From positions 2,013,001-2,077,000 of the forward strand of contig NZ_LN614827.1 of NCBI RefSeq assembly GCF_000953135.1: DNA of 64,000 bases. Reading direction: 5' to 3'. The DNA comes from Legionella fallonii LLAP-10 (GTDB taxonomy: Bacteria; Pseudomonadota; Gammaproteobacteria; Legionellales; Legionellaceae). Of this stretch, positions 1 to 8,800 are shown piece by piece. Within the stretch, counting starts at the first letter, position 1. Each line of letters begins with the position of its first letter. The notes under the pieces are model-generated. The model was not told where the DNA came from. It searched no databases and was given only the letters and a program-made list of their open reading frames with translations. The position numbers were made by a program, and so were the translations under genes.

Positions 1-145
1 CGCTTAATTCCTTTGCTAAGGATTCACCAACTTCTTTTCTGCGCCCGGAAATAACAATATTTGCTCCTTTTCGAGCAAAAGCAAACGCAGTTGCTTTGCC
101 AATACCAGCAAGAGCCCCAGTAATAAGCACTACGTGTTTTTTCAT
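1..145 (-). CDS. SDR-family oxidoreductase, N-terminal part (cut by window edge)
   Basis: This reading frame leaves the window at position 1, so only the first 48 residues are visible. They begin MKKHVVLITGALAGIGKATA and contain the TGxxxGIG dinucleotide-binding loop of classical short-chain dehydrogenases/reductases, followed by an Arg-Arg-Lys segment (SGRRKE) typical of the end of the second beta strand in NADP(H)-preferring members. The ATG at 143-145 is the only in-frame start close to the motif. The substrate cannot be told from the coenzyme-binding half. The family assignment is firm; the specific function is unknown. Confidence 0.85.
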   Translation of the reverse strand, partial: MKKHVVLITGALAGIGKATAFAFARKGANIVISGRRKEVGESLAKELS

Positions 146-786
146 TTTTAATTTCCTTTTATTCAATAAACCTCTTGCATCACTAGTAGATTTTTCCTGA
201 ATATGAAGATACAAGTGTTTCGAGAGACAATGTTGCAGATAAAGCACAGAAGAAACATTTGCAATGCAACAATCAGAAAAAAGAGCTAGTGATACCTGAG
301 GATCAATACAATCCGTTATCTGCCCACTTAGTATAGTACAAATAAATTTGGATATATATTTGCTCAATAAGATTAATTTTATTTATTTTGTAACCTCTCA
401 ATAAATACGGAAAAACCTCATTTCGAACGAAGTGAGAGATCTCCAGACATTAGTACTGTGCCTGGATTTGGACATCCATCACCTCGAATGATACTGCAAT
501 AAAAAAATATTTTAATCTAAACTTCGATAGCGTGGTTGCTAGAGAAATCAGCAAGGCAGTTGAGCATTCGAATAATTTAACCCCATCAAATATGAAAAAA
601 TGGCATTAAGTCTACAGATGAGATTTCGTTCTCAGGTTGACGGCTCTGACGATTAGATCGGGAGCCTAAAATCCTTCTTTATCGCCATGCTCAAACCGCA
701 AATCCTCTCTGCTATGTAATGCCATGAAGCTAGATAAAAATAGCTACCAATGTTTTAATTAGGCTAGGGACAAAAAGGACAAATAA
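146..786. other. Gene-free stretch, no recognised feature
   Basis: These 641 bases separate the divergent SDR gene from the secreted-protein gene at 787. A 14-bp word (acctcttgcatcac, 170-183) recurs exactly at 23674-23687. A short open frame on the plus strand around 501-609 has no start of its own and no family I recognise. The promoters of both flanking genes should lie here, but no convincing sigma-70 pair stands out. Confidence 0.5.
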
Positions 787-2457
787 ATGATAAGCATATC
801 TCGTGATGATATAGCCTCAAGGAAACAAACCGCATTAAAACGCATTTTAATTTTACTCGGTATACTATGCATATTACTAATGAATCAAACAACAACGGCT
901 GGCAATGGACTTTTCTTTAAGATTTTAGCCACGGGAATACCTGATAATCTGAGCATTACCTTATGCCTTAATGGCAAAGGACCGTTATCATGCCAAAACT
1001 ACGCGGTCTCCGCGTTAAATTTAAATATAAGCACCACAATACCGAATCACGTGTATCCATCGGTTGGAATAAAGGTTAACAATCCTGGCTATTTCTTATC
1101 AGGCTGCACGCCAATTAGCAATGGATATTGTTTATTTTCTGCAAGCAATACGAAACCTGCAAATATAATCATTAACACTACCTACACGATAGCAGCAACT
1201 AGCGGTGCCAATGGTACAATAACCCCACAAGGATTTATAAAAATAAACGGAGGTGGTAGCCAACAATTTACAGCAACCCCTGCTGCAAATTATGGTGTTC
1301 ATCAGTGGCTGCTTGATGGGGTGCCCGTTCAAACTGCAGGGAGTACCTATACGCTTTCTAATGTCACAGCCAATCATACGGTGGAGGTAACCTTCACTCA
1401 AGCAACCTTAACTCCCAATATCTCCTCTTTAGCCCTTTCAGTTCATTGTCCATCAGGACCAACATCTGGATGTGTTTATAGCAATCCAGCATTAACTGGT
1501 AGCTCACGACAGATAACGTTTACTAATCATGGAACCATTTCGGCAAACAATGTGTCGGTTGTATCGTCTGGATTTCCGTCAGGAACAAGCATTAGCTCAT
1601 CCACTTGTAGCGGTACATTAAGGACTATGGATTCATGCATCATCACCATTACACCGGGTACTGTAGCATCCTCTGATTGTACAAGCGGTATCGCTCCAAC
1701 CAGTGGTAGTGTCATGGTAACAGCAGATGAGGCCGTTAGTACTCTAGTAAATGTGATCGTGTTGAGTTATAGCTGTATTTATCAGAGTGGCTATCTGTAT
1801 TCTGTTAACGATGAAACGCCAAATACAGGAAGTATTGGTGGGAAAGTTGTAACGATGAGCAATCAAGCAACAGAGAACTCCCCTGGAATTATTTGGAGCG
1901 CTAATAGCTTAGGCAATTACGATGGTGGTATAAGCATTTGGGGGATTGATGATACGTCCACTGTTAGCAGTCCCAGTCCCAATGCAAGCTCCACCGATCC
2001 AGCGACGAATTATCCAGGACAGTCTAATTGCAATGGGGCATCCGATGGAGCCTGTAATACGAAGAACATTAATATTTATTACAGCACAATTGCAACTCCG
2101 CCACCTCATTTATCCAGTTATGCTGCGGGACTATGTAAAGCAACCATTAATGATTATTCAGATTGGTATCTACCGGCAATTTGTGAAATGGGGCCTGATG
2201 CCGGTAGCCTCATTTGTACGTCTCCACCATTGATGCATCTTGAACAAAATATGGTCGATAATTTGCCTGTATTATTGGACAATTGCACCGGGGCAATGTG
2301 TTTGTCTGGGGAGTATTGGAGTTCTACTGAACTTTCGGGCAATCCGGTAGACATCGCATGGGCCGAGTGTTTTACCCCCAATGGAGGAAGTACACAATGT
2401 GTGGAAGGTAAGAATGAGACTTTGGGAGTTAGATGCTCTCGGGCTTTAACTTTTTAA
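787..2457 (+). CDS. Secreted protein with InlB-B-type repeat and DUF1566-like C-terminal domain
   Basis: A 556-residue protein of unknown function. Residues 18-40 form a hydrophobic signal-type segment (ILILLGILCILLM) after a basic start, so export across the inner membrane is expected. Residues about 130-208 (from YTIAATSGANGTI to HTVEVTF) match the divergent InlB B-repeat / bacterial-repeat pattern, with the conserved W (HQWLLDG) in the middle. The C-terminal ~220 residues resemble the DUF1566 (Lcl C-terminal) domain: WYLPAICEMG, then YWSSTE, and a final GVRCSR. Many Cys pairs suggest periplasmic or surface location. An AAGGA ribosome site precedes the ATG. It stands alone. Family placement is good, the role is unknown. 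Confidence 0.8.
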   Translation: MISISRDDIASRKQTALKRILILLGILCILLMNQTTTAGNGLFFKILATGIPDNLSITLCLNGKGPLSCQNYAVSALNLNISTTIPNHVYPSVGIKVNNPGYFLSGCTPISNGYCLFSASNTKPANIIINTTYTIAATSGANGTITPQGFIKINGGGSQQFTATPAANYGVHQWLLDGVPVQTAGSTYTLSNVTANHTVEVTFTQATLTPNISSLALSVHCPSGPTSGCVYSNPALTGSSRQITFTNHGTISANNVSVVSSGFPSGTSISSSTCSGTLRTMDSCIITITPGTVASSDCTSGIAPTSGSVMVTADEAVSTLVNVIVLSYSCIYQSGYLYSVNDETPNTGSIGGKVVTMSNQATENSPGIIWSANSLGNYDGGISIWGIDDTSTVSSPSPNASSTDPATNYPGQSNCNGASDGACNTKNINIYYSTIATPPPHLSSYAAGLCKATINDYSDWYLPAICEMGPDAGSLICTSPPLMHLEQNMVDNLPVLLDNCTGAMCLSGEYWSSTELSGNPVDIAWAECFTPNGGSTQCVEGKNETLGVRCSRALTF

Positions 2458-2507
2458 GTGGCAAGGTGGTACTGTATTCGTCATGTAATGATGTCAGCTA
2501 AAGGACT

Positions 2508-2575
2508 GTAGCCTGAGGGATCGGAACCTGATTCGATCCCCGCTCACGGATTACGCCTCTCTCCATCCCGGCTAC
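2508..2575. repeat. REP-like imperfect palindrome
   Basis: Read on the minus strand, the stretch begins gtagccgggatgg and ends caggctac, with a GC-rich interior, which resembles the common gtagcccggat-type extragenic palindromes of gamma-proteobacteria. It lies between two convergent genes. Similarity is by eye; no other full copy was seen in this window. Confidence 0.35.
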
Positions 2576-2606
2576 AATTTCCTCTTACGGTGACGCCATT
2601 AACTGT

Positions 2607-3461
2607 TCACGACCTCTCGCCACCTCGCAAACGAATACCGTTAGGCTCAATATCAATCTCCCCTCGCTTATACAGCTGACCAATTGCACTTTTAAAACTT
2701 TTCTTGCTTTCTTGAAATACTTGCTGAATTTCAAGAGAAGAGCTTTTATCATGCAAAGGCAGAAAGCCCCCTTTTTGCCGTAATTCAGTGATGATACGTT
2801 CGGCTAGATCATCAATACCACTTCGTCCTACTTTTCTTAAAACCACATCGATCTTCCCGTCTTCTCTAATGGATTTAATATAACCTCGTTCTCTTTTACC
2901 ATAGCTTAGAGTCTGGAAAATATCTGCGGAATGAACTAATCCCCAATGCTGATTATTAATAATGACTTTATTTCCTAAGGGCGTCGTTTCAGCAATCAAT
3001 AAATTCACTTCATCACCTGCTTTATAACGCGCAGGAGTCTTATCTAAAAAATAATCGATTTTAGAGCTAGCAATAATACGCCCTTTATTATCTTGCTTTG
3101 CATAGACAATATACGATTTGTCTTTTTGCAGGGGTTTATGCTGCTCTGGCTTCGGTACCAATAAATCCTTATCCAACCCCCAATCAAGAAAAGCGCCCAC
3201 TGCATTGACATCAATCACTTTCAAAAAGGCACATTGGCCCATCATGAGACGAGGACGCTGAGTTGTTGCGATAATTTTATCTTCCGAGTCAAAATAAACA
3301 AAGACATCTAAAACATCATAGACTTGCGTTCCTTTAGGAACAAATTTACTGGGCAACAAAATTTCGCCCCAATCATCACCATCCAGATAAACACCAAACG
3401 GCACCGTCTTTATTACTTCTAATTTATTAAACTGCCCTATTTTAATCATTGATCGACTCAT
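2607..3461 (-). CDS. cvfB: CvfB/YitL-family S1-like RNA-binding protein
   Basis: At 284 residues this has the full family length. It carries successive S1-like OB-fold modules (residues about 5-65, 70-130, 145-215) with signatures GVYLDGDDWGEILLP, GAFLDWGLDKDLLVP and the conserved RERGYIKSIREDGKIDVVLR, followed by a C-terminal winged-helix segment (SSLEIQQVFQESKKSFKSAI). CvfB proteins of Firmicutes bind RNA and modulate virulence-factor expression; in gamma-proteobacteria the role is little known. A second in-frame Met (residue 5, MIKIGQF) is the family's more usual beginning, so the start may be 12 bases downstream. The gene stands alone, convergent with its upstream neighbour. Confidence 0.85.
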   Translation of the reverse strand: MSRSMIKIGQFNKLEVIKTVPFGVYLDGDDWGEILLPSKFVPKGTQVYDVLDVFVYFDSEDKIIATTQRPRLMMGQCAFLKVIDVNAVGAFLDWGLDKDLLVPKPEQHKPLQKDKSYIVYAKQDNKGRIIASSKIDYFLDKTPARYKAGDEVNLLIAETTPLGNKVIINNQHWGLVHSADIFQTLSYGKRERGYIKSIREDGKIDVVLRKVGRSGIDDLAERIITELRQKGGFLPLHDKSSSLEIQQVFQESKKSFKSAIGQLYKRGEIDIEPNGIRLRGGERS

Positions 3462-3512
3462 TTTTTATTGTAGTCCAGCATAATACGCATCACTACTAAA
3501 TATGCAATAGAC

Positions 3513-3830
3513 TTACTTCCATTCTCCGGGCATCCAAGAACCATGCAAGCCATTGGGGATGCGGCGAGGCATTTTAATACGGGCAAAATTGATGCGTTAA
3601 TGTATCCCGGTCTTCCCTAATACGTGGGAACTCGACCAGTCTATCATCCAAAGTAGTATGGCTTAGCGTTCCTTTATCTAAATCAATAACCGTACGATTT
3701 AAACAAGGTGGCACGCCCTCTTTATTTTTTCTGCGATAAGCAGCACCACTTTTTCATGCCAGACATAATCAATAATAAGCTTATTGTCCTGTTCATAAGC
3801 ATTAGCAAAATGAAATGCAAAAGTTGACAT
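3513..3830 (-). pseudogene. Carotenoid oxygenase (RPE65-like) remnant
   Basis: The minus strand reads FHFANAYEQDNKLIIDYVWHE, then after a frameshift LNRTVIDLDKGTLSHTTLDD and VEFPRIRED, then FARIKMPRRIPNGLHGSWMP and GEWK before a stop. These are recognisable blocks from the C-terminal half of carotenoid cleavage oxygenases (the FHFxNAxE iron-ligand His block, the (L/V)xRxxID block and the final PxGxHGxW block). The N-terminal half is absent, at least one frameshift is present and the distance between the last two blocks is too short, so internal sequence has been lost. It is clearly a dead gene. The family call is from motifs only. Confidence 0.75.
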
Positions 3831-3887
3831 TCTTAGTTTTTACTATGCAAAGAACAATTACAAAACAATTAATTATTTAGTAAATCC

Positions 3888-3924
3888 TTAATATTTCATT
3901 AAGTTTATATTGGTAACATATACT
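3888..3924 (+). promoter_or_regulatory. Possible PmrA-type box and -10 element
   Basis: Two TTAA-containing half-sites (ttaatattt at 3888, ttaagttta at 3899) lie one helical turn (11 bp) apart, followed by a TATACT -10-like hexamer at 3919-3924. The direct repeat resembles the published TTAAtATT-type box bound by the Legionella response regulator PmrA upstream of effector genes. The region is AT-rich, so chance matches are likely. If used, transcription would start near 3931, which favours translation from the second Met of the next gene. Confidence 0.3.
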
Positions 3925-3949
3925 ATTTAATAAAATGAGTTGGTGGAAA

Positions 3950-5779
3950 ATGCCTGATAAAATATTTGATATAGTTTCTTCTACGATTGATCAAGATCAA
4001 TTCAACGTAGCCACTCAATGGGCTAAGACTTTTCTACATACCCCAGATAATGATTTAGCTTCTAATATGACCCAATTGCTAATGGCTTGCGTGGCCAAAG
4101 GTGATTTTAAAACTCGACCTTATATGTCTACATCAAGCGAGTTGCGCGCTCCATCTGATCAATTAACCATTGCCGATTATTTATCTCATGCCAGTCGTAT
4201 TATCATCGATTATAACTTTTTATCAGAAGTGAATACACAAGAATTATTGAGTTATTTTCCTGAGGCAAGCGAAACAAATGGTGTTTTTTCACGCTCAGCG
4301 ACCCATAATGTCAATCAGGTTAAGGAAAAAGTTGTAGAAGGGAAAGGCGTATTGATTGGCGTCACAGGCCAATTGCCCTCCATAATAAAAACACCGCGTG
4401 ATTTTGGTCTTAATATTGCCATGGGTGGTACTGGACAAGACAATTTCTATGGTAAAAAGATTTCTGCTAATGGTTTTAGCGGTCATTTTTATTACCATCG
4501 CAACACCGAACATAAATTACTTCTTGCTGGTCTTGAGCAAAGTGCTCCCGCTGCTTCAGCTTTAGAGTTGTTCACAGGGGGTAGAAAATATTCCGAAGAC
4601 GAACAACAAGGCCATGATCAATTTGGCCAAGGCCACTCATTAACGGGTGCCTCCGATACATATACTGCAGCGGGTTCCTTATATTTTAGTAATCCACTGT
4701 ATCAAGCAAAACTTCTACTAGAAAAAGGTGTTTTTCCTCCAGATAAATACGGAGCGATGCAAGTCACGATTACTGATGAGAATTGGCCGTTTATTAAAGA
4801 TTTTTTTAAGAGTCTAAAAACTACAGTCCAAGAAGGTAATCAAGAGGCAGTAGTACAACAGTTGTTAGAAAGACCTGTAACTGCAGAGAATACTAAAGGG
4901 GAGTGTTCTAGCTATGTAGCGATTGATTTTGGTGCTTATTTAAAGCAAGTCTACAAGGTATTGGTTGATGGTAGCGAACTACCTGAAAATGAAAAATTAA
5001 CGTTTGCAACCATGCAAGAAGAATTATTGGTTTTGATTAAAAAATTACAAATTGGTAATGTAAAAGCTCTCCCTGAATTTGAGACCCTAATTAGTAAAAT
5101 AATGGCAGTAGAGAATATACCTGAGGCCTATAAGATAGCTCTTATTCGCATAAACGACTTATTTAAATTGCAACTAATGATTGATCCTGAATTAAAAAAT
5201 ACTCAAGTCAATCGTCAATACCAATTTGGTGATATGACCTGGGGCATGTTGGGTAGAGTGAATCAAATGGTTAATGGCGCACAAATTCAAGAAGAGGGTG
5301 TTGAAGATCTAAAAGAATATGAATTTGGTGATATTACCTGGGGACTATTAAATAGGATAAGTCAACGCGTTAATGACAAAGAAGAATATCAATTTGGTGA
5401 TGTTACTTTGGGCCTATTAACAAACATCAATCAACGAGTTACCGGCAAACAAGATTATCAGTTTGGTGACATTACTTGGGGCTTATTGGGATGGGGACAG
5501 CCTGCTAATCAACCCTCAACTCAAAACCAAGAGTCAGATCCAACTCAATCGAGTGGTTACCGTTTTGGTGATTTAACACGATATATGCTCAGTGGTTCAG
5601 ACAAAGCCCCTGTGCAAGTCCCCAGTGAAAAAGCTCCCCAACCAACAACAGAATATAAATTTGGGGATTATACTCGAAGCTTGATATGGGGATCTAATAA
5701 GAGCACAGTAATTCAACAACCTAAAGATGAGAGTAAAAAGGACGATACTGATTCTTTTGAACCATCCAGTCAAATATAA
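3950..5779 (+). CDS. Putative effector with C-terminal FGD-T-WGLL repeats
   Basis: About 609 residues, no family recognised. The N-terminal ~400 residues are soluble and mixed alpha/beta. The last ~185 residues hold six copies of a short motif, Y-x-F-G-D-x-T-(W/L/R)-(G/Y/S)-(L/M)-(L/I), first spaced by 16-40 residues (QFGDMTWGML, EFGDITWGLL, QFGDVTLGLL, QFGDITWGLL, RFGDLTRYML, KFGDYTRSLI). The last two copies lie in a Pro/Gln/Ser-rich linker and the tail is polar. No signal peptide or membrane segment is present. The ATG at 3935 (MSWWK) also opens the frame, but the ATG at 3950 has a GGTGG site and fits the possible promoter better. A single-gene unit of this build suggests a Dot/Icm substrate; this is inference. 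Confidence 0.65.
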   Translation: MPDKIFDIVSSTIDQDQFNVATQWAKTFLHTPDNDLASNMTQLLMACVAKGDFKTRPYMSTSSELRAPSDQLTIADYLSHASRIIIDYNFLSEVNTQELLSYFPEASETNGVFSRSATHNVNQVKEKVVEGKGVLIGVTGQLPSIIKTPRDFGLNIAMGGTGQDNFYGKKISANGFSGHFYYHRNTEHKLLLAGLEQSAPAASALELFTGGRKYSEDEQQGHDQFGQGHSLTGASDTYTAAGSLYFSNPLYQAKLLLEKGVFPPDKYGAMQVTITDENWPFIKDFFKSLKTTVQEGNQEAVVQQLLERPVTAENTKGECSSYVAIDFGAYLKQVYKVLVDGSELPENEKLTFATMQEELLVLIKKLQIGNVKALPEFETLISKIMAVENIPEAYKIALIRINDLFKLQLMIDPELKNTQVNRQYQFGDMTWGMLGRVNQMVNGAQIQEEGVEDLKEYEFGDITWGLLNRISQRVNDKEEYQFGDVTLGLLTNINQRVTGKQDYQFGDITWGLLGWGQPANQPSTQNQESDPTQSSGYRFGDLTRYMLSGSDKAPVQVPSEKAPQPTTEYKFGDYTRSLIWGSNKSTVIQQPKDESKKDDTDSFEPSSQI

Positions 5780-5800
5780 AAGCACATACTCGGTAACGCG

Positions 5801-5835
5801 GTAGGTTGGGCTAAACAAAGTGCGGCCCAACCTAC
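5801..5835. repeat. Bidirectional hairpin between convergent genes
   Basis: A perfect 11-bp inverted repeat (gtaggttgggc / gcccaacctac) with a 13-base loop ends one base before the lhr stop codon. It lies just beyond the upstream gene and can act as a transcription terminator or barrier for both convergent genes. The gtaggttgggc arm is a common extragenic palindrome type, so it may be a dispersed repeat. Confidence 0.55.
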
Positions 5836-8800
5836 TTATACAGGAATACCATTCTGTAATTTTACGACTCCATTAGAGTTCGCTGTTATTCGATGACCTG
5901 GTACAATAAATCCTGCAAGATTTAAAGGATCTACAGCTGAAATAGTAACTACATCTTGAGTAGTTTCTTTTTTCTTAATGGCCCGTAAACTGTCAATAGC
6001 TACAGGTAAAGCAAACTGCTCTCCTAAGAAACCATCAACAAAACGCCCTCCCCTAATCTCCCCCTTATCTTCTAAACGCCTAAAGCCAATGAGCAAATCA
6101 CGCCAACGTGGAATATTTTTTTCTCTAACTAACAGATCGCGGAATACAACGCCATATCGTCTTAACAGTAATTGACACATCGCCTCAATGTACTCATTAG
6201 TATCGTTCATAGGTACAGTCTTTAATAGCGCCCAACGTCCGGCACTGTATAAAGGAGAAGCTCCTGGCCGTCTCCTTTTCCGCACTAACCGTCGTCGAGG
6301 ATCAATAAGCGAACGCAAATTATCAAAAGCATCGGCGGTGACTAAACCAGCAGCAACCAGTTCCCACAAGCCCATTTCTACCTCTGATTTCAATAGGCCT
6401 ACTTCATACACCATATCGTTAAAAAATGATGCGCCGTTTTGTTGCAGATAAACAGCAATTTTTTCTGCCCTATGACTTAAATAATGCAAATTCTTTTCTT
6501 TCATCGGCGTATGATGCTTTGCTAACCAGGATAATGAATCACGTAAGAAAAAAGTAATAGGTATAATACTAGTCGGTGTCACTCTCTTTACCACATCAGG
6601 CTCAGCATCCTGCGTTGGTTCAGTATTCATTAAAGAAAGCCTGCCCCACCCAATAATCCCCATTAAACACAATTTATCGAGCAATTGTGGATCATAATGA
6701 ACTAAACGCTTAGCAAAAATCGCAGACTCCCAAGCTTTAGCAGGAATTTCAAATCCCTGTAATTGCTCAATAATGCTTAAAAGTCCTTGCTCTCCTGTTA
6801 ATTGCGTTCCAGGAGTCAAATGCTGCCAATTTAATAACCAACGAACAAATTGAGCAGGAGTGACCGGTTCAATTTCTTTACGTAGTCGTCCTAAAGTAAG
6901 TTGATGGATGCGAGCCAATAACCGACGGTCACACCATTCCTGCTCATCCACATTATTAAATGAACCACGTAAAATAACGCCAGCGGCTTCCAACCGCAAT
7001 AAAGCTTGTTCCACATTAGAAGAAGGTATAGATAACATATCACTCAGTGCATTACTGGTGGTAGGTCCCAAATGTGCCATCCAGTTTTGTATCATTTTAA
7101 AAATACACTCCTCTTGCTCTAAGGAGTGTTCTTCTATTTCTTGTAATTGCTGATTTAAAATGGCATTTGGATAAATCAGGGAAAAGGTTTTTGCTTTTTC
7201 AACGGAATACCAAAATTCTTGATTATTGATATTTGCTGTACCTGCTCGTCGTTGAATCATTAAGTCTTCTAAAAAAGGCAGCCAAAGCGTTATAGACTCT
7301 TGGTATTCAGAATAGCTGGCAGGAAAAGCAACTAATGTTTGTAAGGTATCGTGTAACTCATCTGCATTTCTCACATCAGGCCATGCCTGTTGCGTCACTG
7401 TTTTAATTGCTTCAGGATCTAGCTTACCCAGATTTTGCAATAGATTACTGGGCAACATACGGCGCATTTCGACAGCACGAGCACGTCGCTCCTCCAAAGG
7501 AGCATCATCTAAAAAGGCATAGGGATTGGCATTTAAAATTTCGTGTGAAAAAACTGAAGGAGTAGGTGTATCAATGGCAATACATTGAATTTTCTTATTT
7601 TTTATTGCCTTGAGTAATGCAATCAATCCTTCAAAATCTAGTGCTTCGGTTAAACAATCCTTCATGGTTTCATTAATCAAAGGATGATCGGGAGGGATTA
7701 TATCCTGACCAAACAGATTATCCTGACAAGCAGCAGCATCAGGGAACACTGCAGCCAACAAATCTTCAGAGCGCATACGCAAAATATTCGGTGGTACTTT
7801 TTTGCCATTACGAAAACGCACTAAAGCCAAAGAACGTCCCGCATCCCAACGCCAACGAGTGGTAAACAATGGAGATTGCAATACCGCCTGAACTAATACT
7901 TCTTTGATAGTATTGGGATGCAAAAAATGAAATACATCAGCCAAGGGAAAGCTATGTTGCTCCGTCAACGAGATGTTGATGCCATTATCCGTTGCTGCGG
8001 CCTGTAGTTCAAAATTGAAATTGCGACAAAAACATTTACGTAAAGCCAAGCCCCAAGCTTTATTAATACGAGCACCAAAAGGGGCATGAATAATAAGCTG
8101 CATGCCGCCGGACTCATCAAAGAACCGCTCGGCTATAATTGTTTTTTGCGTAGGAACAGCGCCTAAAATCGCTCTACCCTGCATTATGTAGTCAATAAAC
8201 TGTTCTGCTCCGATGTTATCTAGCTCACAGTTCTCGCTTAACCAACGTAGCACTTCCTGAGCCAAAGGATTATCTTTTAAAGACTCTATAGGTGAGTAAT
8301 CAAATGGCAGTTTATTGCTAACAAGTTGACGTAAATCAGCAATAGTCCGTGATAGCTCATCGGTTCTAGCTGGCGCCTCCCCACGCCAAAAAGGTACGCT
8401 AGGAGGAGAACCATGAGCATCCTCTACAATGACACGCCCCGTGGCACTTTCAATACGACGGATATTCCAGGAGGTACTACCTAATAAAATAATGTCCCCT
8501 CGGTTACTTTCAACGGCAAAATCCTCATCTAAGGTTCCTACTGTAACCTGAGCAGGTTCAGCTATGACCGTAAACAAACCATTTTCCGGTATGGCACCAC
8601 CACTGGTAATCGCAGTAAGTCGACTGCCACGTCGCGCTTTTATTATTCCATTAATACGATCCCTAAATAGATAAGCCCCATAACGTCCGCGTGACGCAGC
8701 AATCCCTTCAGAAAGCATTTCAATAAGGGAGTTAAATGTTTCTTGTGTCAGATCTTTATAGGGGAATCCTCTTTTTACCAACTTAAATAAATCGTCCTCA

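Noticed and set aside
1132..1401. 89-codon minus-strand frame inside the secreted-protein gene
   Set aside because: It overlaps a gene with clear domain signatures and has no family resemblance of its own.
2458..2606. A tRNA-like sequence suggested by gattcgatcccc
   Set aside because: No acceptor or anticodon stem can be paired around it; a REP-like palindrome explains the symmetry better.
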